Shown here piece after piece: positions 1-5,758 of a DNA stretch of 8,468 nt. The first letter of the stretch is position 1; the number at the start of each line of letters is the position of its first letter. The translations under genes were made by a program, and so were the position numbers. Below the pieces are notes generated by a model. The model was not told the DNA's origin. It did not search any database and was given only the letters and a program-made list of their open reading frames with translations. Origin of the DNA: CBDVBZ01 sp965372355 (GTDB taxonomy: Bacteria > Krumholzibacteriota > Krumholzibacteriia > WVZY01); the NCBI GenBank assembly GCA_965372355.1, contig CBDVBZ010000142.1:1-8468 (forward strand). The letters run 5' to 3'.

Positions 1-10
1 CAGTTGCGAC

Positions 11-30
11 ACCCGAGGAAGCTTCCGGGT
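11..30. other. Hairpin built on a 10-bp palindrome
   Basis: GGAAGCTTCC at 17-26 is a perfect palindrome. ACCC at 11-14 pairs with GGGT at 27-30, leaving a 2-nt bulge (GA, 15-16) on the 5' side. There is no T-tract on either side, so it is not a classical intrinsic terminator. It would overlap the possible end of an upstream gene (TGA at 30-32). Confidence 0.4.
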
Positions 31-37
31 GACGCGA

Positions 38-68
38 ACGCTCTTCTGATCGTCAGCCTCAAGAGCGT
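38..68 (+). terminator. Long stem-loop, possible transcription end of an upstream gene
   Basis: ACGCTCTT at 38-45 pairs perfectly with AAGAGCGT at 61-68. Inside it CTGA (46-49) pairs with TCAG (53-56) around a TCG loop, which gives a 12-bp stem with one 4-nt bulge (CCTC, 57-60). The structure is clear from the sequence. The terminator role is inferred from its place before the operon promoter; there is no T-run after it. A C-rich stretch downstream (141-200) would fit Rho-dependent termination instead. It could also be a structured part of a small RNA. Confidence 0.3.
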
Positions 69-203
69 CTCTGGATCAATTCAGCCAAGCTGTCGTGCTC
101 ACCGGCCCCGCTAGGGTTATGCATTGGAATTGTGCAAACGTCCCTTCAGCCCCGGTGCCACCCCTCAGCCCAGCGAATCCACAGCATCATACCAGCCGCC
201 TGC

Positions 204-232
204 CGGACATGTCCCGCTTAAAGTTCGATAAT
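204..232 (+). promoter_or_regulatory. Candidate sigma70-type promoter of the LolA-like/ABC operon
   Basis: CGGACA (204-209, four of six matches to TTGACA) is separated by 17 nt from GATAAT (227-232, five of six matches to TATAAT). Transcription would start near 239 and give a leader of about 170 nt before the chosen start at 407. The spacing is optimal and this is the best plus-strand candidate I found upstream of the operon. The match is to the E. coli-type consensus, which may not apply exactly in this organism. Confidence 0.4.
205..214. promoter_or_regulatory. Perfect palindrome overlapping the operon -35, possible operator
   Basis: GGACATGTCC reads the same on both strands and covers five of the six bases of the proposed -35 element. 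A bound dimeric repressor here would block polymerase. The palindrome is seen directly; the operator role is inferred from position. Confidence 0.3.
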
Positions 233-406
233 CCAGGGTTTATCTTTTGTTAGGGCGGAGGCGCGCCGTAGAATGCGCGAGAGGGCGAATGACGTACGAT
301 ACAGGCCTTTATGGCGCGTTTGGGGTCCCGATTGCCATGGAGGGCCAGGTGGTCTAGAATCGACGACACAATGGTATCTCCGTGCACGAACAAGGTTGGG
401 TGTGAA

Positions 407-1198
407 ATGAGATTCGGTTTTCCGAAAACAATGTCCGTTCTGTGGGGGGGTGCGGTCGTGCTGGTGCTCCTGGCCGGCGGATTGACATCGCGTGCGGTCG
501 GTGAGGTGGACGAGCACGACCTCAGTACAATCATGAGGAAAATGGATGAGCTCTACCGTAGTGAGTCCAGCTATTCCGATGTTGAGATGGAGATTGTCAC
601 TCCCCATTGGCAGCGCACCCTGGTGATGAAAAGCTGGAGCCAGGGTATGGACAAGACATTCATCCGTGTCCTCTCTCCAAAAAAGGAAAAGGGCATGGGG
701 ACGCTTCGCATTGGCAATGAAATGTGGAACTACCTGCCAAAGAGCAACAAGGTGATGAAGATACCGCCGTCAATGATGATGGGGTCGTGGATGGGGTCGG
801 ATTTTACGAACGATGATATCGTGAGCGAAATTACCTATCTCGACGACTACACATACGAGTGGGCAGACATCGACGGCGGCCAGGAGGGTGTTCTCTACAT
901 CAAATGCACTCCAAAAGAGGGTGTCCCCGTCGTGTGGGGCCGCTTCGTGCTGGCCGTCCGCGAGACCGACTATATCCCGATTTGGGAGAAGTACTACGAT
1001 GAGAAGAACCGATTGATGCGGACGCTTCTGTTTACGGACGTACGGCAGTTTGGTAAACGGATGCTACCGGCGACCATGGAGATGATTCCCGAGAACAAGG
1101 AAGGCCACAAAACGGTCGTACGCTATACGAATGCGACGTTCGATGAGGGAGTGGACGACGACGTGTTTTCGCTCAGAAACTTGCGTTCGCGTCAGTAA
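407..1198 (+). CDS. Exported LolA-like protein (outer membrane lipoprotein-sorting family)
   Basis: This 263-residue protein belongs to the LolA-like, COG2834-type family annotated as outer membrane lipoprotein-sorting protein. Known LolA binds acyl chains in a half-barrel and carries lipoproteins across the periplasm; here that is a family-based inference. A Sec signal peptide is clear: hydrophobic stretch at residues 10-27 and a likely cut after A-V-G at 32, with no lipobox cysteine, so the mature protein should be soluble in the periplasm. Family hallmarks are RVLSPKKEKG (87-96), a WNYLP segment, and GSWMGSDFTNDD (126-137). The frame is open upstream to an ATG at 311, but 407 puts the signal peptide at the N-terminus; the ribosome binding site is weak, so the start is not certain. 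It is the first gene of the ABC operon, with 42 nt to the next start. It is not a canonical LolA: it is longer and sits with its own transporter. Confidence 0.87.
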   Translation: MRFGFPKTMSVLWGGAVVLVLLAGGLTSRAVGEVDEHDLSTIMRKMDELYRSESSYSDVEMEIVTPHWQRTLVMKSWSQGMDKTFIRVLSPKKEKGMGTLRIGNEMWNYLPKSNKVMKIPPSMMMGSWMGSDFTNDDIVSEITYLDDYTYEWADIDGGQEGVLYIKCTPKEGVPVVWGRFVLAVRETDYIPIWEKYYDEKNRLMRTLLFTDVRQFGKRMLPATMEMIPENKEGHKTVVRYTNATFDEGVDDDVFSLRNLRSRQ

Positions 1199-1229
1199 GG
1201 CCGCACGGGTCTAATCGCTCGCGTGGCCC

Positions 1230-1234
1230 AAGGA
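1230..1234 (+). promoter_or_regulatory. Ribosome binding site deciding the start of permease 1
   Basis: AAGGA lies 6 nt before the ATG at 1241. A GTG at 1223 in the same frame would add six residues but lies upstream of this site, so 1241 is preferred. The protein then begins MVLKIAFRNVFRQKRR, as expected for this permease family. Confidence 0.6.
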
Positions 1235-1240
1235 CACACC

Positions 1241-2458
1241 ATGGTTCTCAAGATTGCCTTCAGAAATGTCTTCCGACAGAAGCGGCGCACACTGCTCACC
1301 GCGCTGACGATGTTCGGAGGATTCACGCTGTGCTCGTTTTCGGTTGCATGGATGGACGGCACGTACAACAGCGTCATCGACATGTTCACGCGCAACCGCC
1401 TTGGCCACATCCAGATCCATCATAACGAATATCGCGATCGCCCATCGCTCTACCGCAACATCGCCGACTACGAGGCCGTTGGACGGGTTCTTGACGGAGT
1501 CGAAGGTGTCGAGGCGTGGGCACCACGGATCTTTACGGCCGGGTTGGCATCGGTGGGTGCGCGCACGGCCGGAGTTCAGATCGTCGGTGTCGATCCCGTC
1601 CGGGAGACGGAGACGACACGTTTTGACAGGAAAATACAAACCGGCCGAGGGTTCTCGGACGGGTCATCATACGAGGCGCTTCTTGGCAAGGGCCTGGCGA
1701 AGCGGCTGGATGCGGAGATCGGTGATGACGTGGTGATTGTGTCACAGGGAGCGGACGGCTCGATCGCGAACGAACGGTATGCCGTTGTCGGCACTATCGA
1801 TAGCGGTAATGACATGAGCGATCAGATGACGATGTATCTGAGCCTCGGCATCGCGCAGGAACTCCTCGTCCTGGAGGGAAAGGTACACGAGATCGCGATC
1901 GTGGCGGACGACATCAACCGGCTCTACCGGCAGTCCGATCGCATCGCCGCGGCGCTGGGCGATCCGCGGCTTGCCGTGGAGCCGTGGCAGGTGTTTGCCA
2001 AATCTTTCTATGACGCGATGACCGCAGACCAGAAAGGCAACTGGATATCGATCGTGGTGATCACGATGCTCGTTGCCATCGGCGTGCTGAACACCGTACT
2101 CATGAACGTGCTCGAGAGAACACGCGAATACGGACTGATGCGGGCAATGGGCACGTCGCCCGCAACGGTATTCTCTCTCGTGATCATCGAGGTCGTCGTT
2201 ATGGCGATCATGAGTGTTATCGTCGCCGGTATCGTGAGCTACATTCTGAACTATAGCCTGGCGTCCGGGGGCGGGATCCCGATGCCCGTCGAGATCGAGT
2301 ACGGCGGTGTGACCTTCGACAGTATGAACACCGAAGTCAACACGCGCAGCTATCTGATCCCGCTGTTTTGCGTGGTCTCTTCCGCTGTGTTCATCTCGAT
2401 ATTTCCCGCGATCAAGGCGGCCCGTACCAGGCCAGCGGTCGCCATGCGGTCTCACTAG
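1241..2458 (+). CDS. ABC transporter permease, FtsX/LolCE-MacB type (permease 1)
   Basis: This 405-residue inner-membrane permease has the four-helix layout of the type VII (MacB/LolCE) ABC superfamily. A basic amphipathic start (FRNVFRQKRR, 7-16) leads into helix 1 at about 17-38. A large periplasmic domain of about 225 residues (MacB-PCD-like) follows, then helices at about 268-290, 308-336 and 371-394 that form the FtsX domain. The REYGLMRAMGTSP segment between helices 2 and 3 is the coupling region that contacts the ATPase in this family. Such permeases do not form a simple channel; they transmit ATPase motion to the periplasm, and in LolCDE they extract lipoproteins. The next gene is a paralogue, so a heterodimer is likely. 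The gene ends 11 nt before the next start. Family assignment is firm; the substrate is unknown. Confidence 0.9.
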   Translation: MVLKIAFRNVFRQKRRTLLTALTMFGGFTLCSFSVAWMDGTYNSVIDMFTRNRLGHIQIHHNEYRDRPSLYRNIADYEAVGRVLDGVEGVEAWAPRIFTAGLASVGARTAGVQIVGVDPVRETETTRFDRKIQTGRGFSDGSSYEALLGKGLAKRLDAEIGDDVVIVSQGADGSIANERYAVVGTIDSGNDMSDQMTMYLSLGIAQELLVLEGKVHEIAIVADDINRLYRQSDRIAAALGDPRLAVEPWQVFAKSFYDAMTADQKGNWISIVVITMLVAIGVLNTVLMNVLERTREYGLMRAMGTSPATVFSLVIIEVVVMAIMSVIVAGIVSYILNYSLASGGGIPMPVEIEYGGVTFDSMNTEVNTRSYLIPLFCVVSSAVFISIFPAIKAARTRPAVAMRSH

Positions 2459-2469
2459 GGGTGATAGCG

Positions 2470-3693
2470 GTGTGGTTCTACATCAAACTCGCCTGGCGAA
2501 ACATCCTTCGTAACAAGAGACGTACGATCATTGCGGGCTCGGCGATGGGTATTGGTATTGCCGCGTTGATCTTTATGGACGCTTTGATGATCGGGATGAA
2601 CGACCACCTCGTCCATTCGGGCACCGCGTCATTTCTTGGCGAAGCACAGGTTCACCACGAGGACTTCCGCGAGACCCTCGAAGTCGAGCATACAATCCGC
2701 GATCTCGATCGGGTCGTGGCGGGGCTCGATGCATCGCCGATCGTCACGGCACACACCCCGCGCGTGCTCACCTTTGCGATGATCAACTCGCCGGCGAACA
2801 ACGAGGGCGTCACCATGATTGGCATCGACCCGCAAACCGAGGTTGATCTGTCACAGATCGATGATGTGCTCGTCGAAGGCGCCTATTTCGAAGGTGGCGA
2901 GCGCGAGATCGTGATCGGGAAAAAACTCGCCGAGATCCTCGAAGTCGAGCTTGGAGACCGGGTCGTGCTGACGGTGGCCGAGGCCCACACGGGTGATTTG
3001 TCCCAGGAGCTCTTCCGTGTGTCCGGCATATATCATTTCAACATCGAAGAGATGGATCGGGCGATGGCGTTTGTCCGGCTGGATAAGGCGCAGGGAATGC
3101 TTAACCTCGAGGGCCAGGTGCATGAGATCGCGTTTGTCTTTCGTGATATCTCGTACGCGATGGACGAGACACTCCCGCTGTGGGAAGCGCTGAGCGCCGG
3201 CGGTAACGAGGCGATCGGATGGCCAAAGCTCCTCCCCCAGCTCAGCGCGGCGTTCGAGCTCACCGATTTCAGCATGCTGATCGTCGCGACCATCCTGTTC
3301 TTTGTCGTCTCGTTTGGGATCGTCAACACGCTATTTATGTCGGTTTACGAACGGATGTTCGAGTTCGGTGTGCTCCGCGCGGTGGGCACGCGACCGGGGG
3401 CCGTGTTTCGGCTGATTATCAGCGAGGCGGCGGCGCTCTCGGTGGTCGCCATCTTTCTCGGGCTGATCCTCTCTGCGATCATCTTGTTCGCCTTTATGAA
3501 GACCGGTGTCGACTACACGGGGATCGACTATGCCGGTGTGACGTTTCGAGACAAGATCTATCCCGTGGCGACCTTTGCGCAGTTCATCAAGTATCCAGTC
3601 GCGGTATTTGTGATCACGACCGTCGTCGGGTTGTATCCGGCGCTCTATGCGGCGCGGCTCACACCGGCCCGGGCGATGCGAAAGAGCTTTTAG
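2470..3693 (+). CDS. ABC transporter permease, FtsX/LolCE-MacB type (permease 2)
   Basis: This second permease has 407 residues and the same layout as its neighbour: basic start (WRNILRNKRRT), helix 1 at about 20-40, a periplasmic domain, and helices at about 267-292, 315-340 and 376-396. The coupling segment reads FEFGVLRAVGTRPG. I chose the GTG at 2470 because AGGGG (2457-2461, overlapping the previous stop codon) lies 8 nt upstream and the protein then begins MWFYIKLAWRN. GTG at 2461 is the alternative; the frame is open back to 2368, but that would overlap permease 1 heavily. Shared features with permease 1 include LEGxVHEIAxV late in the periplasmic domain and a YxGVTF loop before the last helix, so the pair arose by duplication and probably forms a LolC/LolE-like heterodimer in the inner membrane. 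Confidence 0.9.
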   Translation: MWFYIKLAWRNILRNKRRTIIAGSAMGIGIAALIFMDALMIGMNDHLVHSGTASFLGEAQVHHEDFRETLEVEHTIRDLDRVVAGLDASPIVTAHTPRVLTFAMINSPANNEGVTMIGIDPQTEVDLSQIDDVLVEGAYFEGGEREIVIGKKLAEILEVELGDRVVLTVAEAHTGDLSQELFRVSGIYHFNIEEMDRAMAFVRLDKAQGMLNLEGQVHEIAFVFRDISYAMDETLPLWEALSAGGNEAIGWPKLLPQLSAAFELTDFSMLIVATILFFVVSFGIVNTLFMSVYERMFEFGVLRAVGTRPGAVFRLIISEAAALSVVAIFLGLILSAIILFAFMKTGVDYTGIDYAGVTFRDKIYPVATFAQFIKYPVAVFVITTVVGLYPALYAARLTPARAMRKSF

Positions 3694-3697
3694 GAGG
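3692..3697 (+). promoter_or_regulatory. Perfect Shine-Dalgarno of the ATPase, overlapping the permease 2 stop
   Basis: AGGAGG shares its first two bases with the TAG stop at 3691-3693 and lies 5 nt before the ATG at 3703. It lies only 2 nt from the GTG at 3700, so the ATG is the better start. This arrangement favours coupled translation of permease and ATPase. Confidence 0.7.
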
Positions 3698-3702
3698 CAG
3701 TG

Positions 3703-4449
3703 ATGACGGATGTGACCCTTCCAGGACCCTTGAAGGACCCTTCCAGGACAGGCAGGCAGGCGAAAGAACGGGTCATCGTCACCGAAGGGGTGACGAAGGA
3801 GTACCACGAGAACGGCGTGCCCGTCCTCGCCGTCCGGGGCATCGACCTGACCATCAAACGCGGCGAGTTTACCGCGATCGTCGGTCCGTCGGGCTCGGGC
3901 AAGACGACGTTCCTCAACTTGATCTCCGGTCTGGACGCGGCGACCTCGGGCAAGATATGGCTCAACGGCAAGCTCATTACGGAAATGAGTGGGGGAGAGC
4001 TATCCGATTTTCGTCGTGACAACATCGGTTTCATATTCCAGGCGTACAACCTGATCCCCGTTTTGTCGGCCGAGGAGAACGTCGAGTACATCATGCTGCT
4101 TCAGGGAGTGCCTGCGGGTGAGCGTCGACGACGGGTCCACGCGATCCTCGAGGATCTGGGTCTGGAAGGTCATGAGAACCGCCGTCCCACGCAACTCTCC
4201 GGCGGTCAGCAGCAGCGTGTGGCCGTGGCACGCGCCATCGTATCCGAACCGGCCATCGTGCTCGCCGATGAGCCCACGGCGAACCTGGATTCACAGACGG
4301 CCGTCGAGCTCATCGAGATGATGCGCCGTCTGAACGAAGAAAAGGGGAGCACGTTCGTCTTCTCGACACACGACACGCGCGTGATGGAACGGGCAAGACG
4401 TCTCGTTGTCTTGAGGGATGGCGCGATCGATTCGGATGAGGTCCGGTAG
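3703..4449 (+). CDS. ABC transporter ATP-binding protein, LolD/MacB type
   Basis: This 248-residue cytoplasmic ATPase powers the two permeases encoded just upstream. All nucleotide-binding motifs are intact: Walker A GPSGSGKT (61-68), Q-loop glutamine Q113 in FQAYNLIP, signature LSGGQ (165-169), Walker B with D189 and catalytic E190 in LADEPTANLD, and switch histidine H223 in STHD. FRRDNIGFIFQAYNLIP and the overall length are typical of the LolD/MacB/FtsE group. The first 20 or so residues, rich in Pro, Gly and basic residues, precede the normal domain start at about residue 23 and are encoded by an 11-bp tandem repeat (3710-3753), which is unusual. The TAG stop shares its G with the GTG start of the next gene. 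I am sure of the ATPase family; calling it LolD proper would overstate the evidence. Confidence 0.94.
   Translation: MTDVTLPGPLKDPSRTGRQAKERVIVTEGVTKEYHENGVPVLAVRGIDLTIKRGEFTAIVGPSGSGKTTFLNLISGLDAATSGKIWLNGKLITEMSGGELSDFRRDNIGFIFQAYNLIPVLSAEENVEYIMLLQGVPAGERRRRVHAILEDLGLEGHENRRPTQLSGGQQQRVAVARAIVSEPAIVLADEPTANLDSQTAVELIEMMRRLNEEKGSTFVFSTHDTRVMERARRLVVLRDGAIDSDEVR
3710..3753 (+). repeat. Four-copy degenerate 11-bp tandem repeat inside the ATPase gene
   Basis: The units are ATGTGACCCTT (3710-3720), CCAGGACCCTT (3721-3731), GAAGGACCCTT (3732-3742) and CCAGGACAGGC (3743-3753). GACCCTTCCAGGAC occurs twice exactly, at 3714-3727 and 3736-3749. Three CAGG units run on at 3749-3760. The unit length is not a multiple of three, so each copy is read in a different frame and the protein does not repeat. 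Confidence 0.75.
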
Positions 4450-5750
4450 TGCTGCGGTGCGTGCTCAGGAGATGGACCGTAGCGCTCGCGCTCGGACTGA
4501 TTGTGTTTCCTGCAGGACTCACTCACGCGGCGACACTCGGCGAGCGTGTTGAGATCGGCGGTTATATCAAATCCTTCGCCGTGGGGTTCGACCAACCCAC
4601 CGTCGATGGCAGCTCGACCGAGACGGGTGGCTGGTTGTGGGCGATGAACAACCGGGCCCGGGCGAATCTCGGCGCGGTGATCGCCGAGTGGCTCATGCTG
4701 GATGTGTCATACGACCTGTCTCTTCGCATCCAGGACGACGAGCTTTTTCTCTCACCCCCCATTGAGGTATTCGTCCAGCCACCCGTGTATCGCTTTTCCG
4801 ATCTCGATCGGCTTATCTGGCCGAGAGACCCTGGACAAGGCGATTATGTGGCTCTGCTCCAGAACCTCGATCGCCTGTTCTTTACGATTACGGCGCGGCA
4901 ATTCGATATCTATCTCGGCCGGCAGGCCATCGCATGGGGATCGGCGAAGGCGGTCAACCCCACCGACATTCTTGCTCCCTTTCTCTACACCGACATCGAC
5001 ACGGAGGACCGCGTGGGAATCGACGCCGTGCGGATACGCGTTCCCCTGGGCCCGCTAGGGGAGTTCGACACCGGGTACGTGGCAGGCGAGGACTTCGAGT
5101 GGAAATACAGCGCCGCGTTTTTGCGTAGCAAATTCTACGCGCTAAAAACCGATTTTGTGCTGTTGGCGATGGCCTTTCGGGAGAACGCGCTCGCCGGTAT
5201 CGATATCACCCGCAACATCGGTGGAGCGAGTACCTGGTGCGAGGCGGCTTACGTGTGGGCGGATGCCGCGGATGGCCGTACATCGGAGTCCGAGGCGATG
5301 GACTATCTGAGGGTGTCGGTCGGCGCCGACTACAACTTCAATGTGGGTACGGGGCTATACGGGTTTTTCGAGTACCACTACAACGGGGTGGGTGCAAACG
5401 ACCCGGCGGATTACCTGAAGAATGTTATGACGAACACTACCGCCTACGTAGACGGCGCGGTTTATCTCCTGGGGCGCCACTATATCCTGCCGGGGGTCTC
5501 GTATCAGCTGACGCCGCTGACGTCGCTGTTCATCCAGACGCTGATCAGTGTCACGGATGGCTCGTTTCTTCTGGCGCCGGTCATCCAGCACAGTGTCACC
5601 GAGAACGTCTATCTCTCGGCCGGTGGCTACGGCGCCTGGGGTGATAACCCGGCGGTCATGCCTGTGGGCATGCTGGAGGTGCCGGTTCTCAACTCAGAGT
5701 TCGGGTCGTACGGCAGCCGCTACTGGTTGTTCCTCGACTACTATTACTAA
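4449..5750 (+). CDS. Predicted outer-membrane beta-barrel protein ending the ABC operon
   Basis: This 433-residue protein is probably an outer-membrane beta-barrel. It has a signal peptide with arginines near the start, a hydrophobic core at about 10-24 and a T-H-A cut after residue 27. The rest has many short strands alternating polar and aromatic residues, no helical membrane segment, and a C-terminal end LFLDYYY with a final aromatic residue, as the BAM machinery recognises in barrels. YLGRQAIAWGSAKAVNPTD (155-173) resembles the GRQ-WG-NP-D motif of DUF1302-type and related porin-like proteins; that link is tentative. The start is GTG at 4449, supported by GAGGT (4438-4442) with 6 nt spacing and by the overlap with the ATPase stop. 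By position it is the outer-membrane partner of the ABC/LolA-like system. I do not recognise a named gene. Confidence 0.75.
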   Translation: MLRCVLRRWTVALALGLIVFPAGLTHAATLGERVEIGGYIKSFAVGFDQPTVDGSSTETGGWLWAMNNRARANLGAVIAEWLMLDVSYDLSLRIQDDELFLSPPIEVFVQPPVYRFSDLDRLIWPRDPGQGDYVALLQNLDRLFFTITARQFDIYLGRQAIAWGSAKAVNPTDILAPFLYTDIDTEDRVGIDAVRIRVPLGPLGEFDTGYVAGEDFEWKYSAAFLRSKFYALKTDFVLLAMAFRENALAGIDITRNIGGASTWCEAAYVWADAADGRTSESEAMDYLRVSVGADYNFNVGTGLYGFFEYHYNGVGANDPADYLKNVMTNTTAYVDGAVYLLGRHYILPGVSYQLTPLTSLFIQTLISVTDGSFLLAPVIQHSVTENVYLSAGGYGAWGDNPAVMPVGMLEVPVLNSEFGSYGSRYWLFLDYYY

Positions 5751-5758
5751 GCCTGTGT

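Larger units (their letters stand above)
1..406. other. Leader and intergenic region without a convincing complete gene
   Basis: No long reading frame with a ribosome binding site or a recognisable product is visible on either strand. Frame 3 is open from the window edge to a TGA at 30-32 and would read VATPEEASG, which could be the tail of an upstream plus-strand gene, but nine residues cannot be identified. Two hairpins follow (11-30, 38-68), then a C-rich stretch (141-200, by hand count 30 C and 10 G), a promoter candidate (204-232), and a probable 5' untranslated leader of about 170 nt that contains a small GC hairpin (CGCGC at 262-266 with GCGCG at 275-279). I do not recognise a riboswitch or tRNA here. 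Confidence 0.6.

Noticed and set aside
1..114. Frame 1 open from the window edge to TAG at 112-114
   Set aside because: The translation is basic and shows no domain; the hairpins at 11-68 argue against coding in this frame.
221..250. GATAA/TTATC hairpin followed by TTTTGTT, resembling an intrinsic terminator
   Set aside because: The stem is only five AT-rich pairs and the left arm is the proposed -10 element; too weak to call a terminator.
311..406. Upstream ATG starts (311, 371) for the LolA-like gene
   Set aside because: They would add up to 32 residues rich in Arg and Trp before a normal signal peptide, which would bury it; 407 gives a proper exported N-terminus.
218..607. Minus-strand open frames overlapping the leader and the start of the LolA-like gene
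   Set aside because: They read as low-complexity Arg/Pro/His-rich chains that would cross the operon promoter and signal peptide; no ribosome binding site supports them.
1742..2455. Long minus-strand open frame of 237 codons
   Set aside because: It mirrors permease 1, is very rich in His, Asp and Arg, and has no family resemblance; it is a shadow of a GC-rich gene.
2368..2469. ATG at 2368 as the start of permease 2
   Set aside because: It lies deep within permease 1 and adds about 34 residues unlike the family; GTG at 2470 has a spaced ribosome binding site and gives the expected N-terminus.
3729..3746. Inverted repeat CTTGAAGG/CCTTCCAG in the ATPase gene
   Set aside because: The loop would be 2 nt and one pair mismatches; the symmetry is a by-product of the 11-bp tandem repeat.
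3219..4019. Plus-strand open frame of 266 codons spanning the permease 2/ATPase junction
   Set aside because: It is out of frame with two clearly real genes and its translation is Arg- and Gly-rich without any motif.
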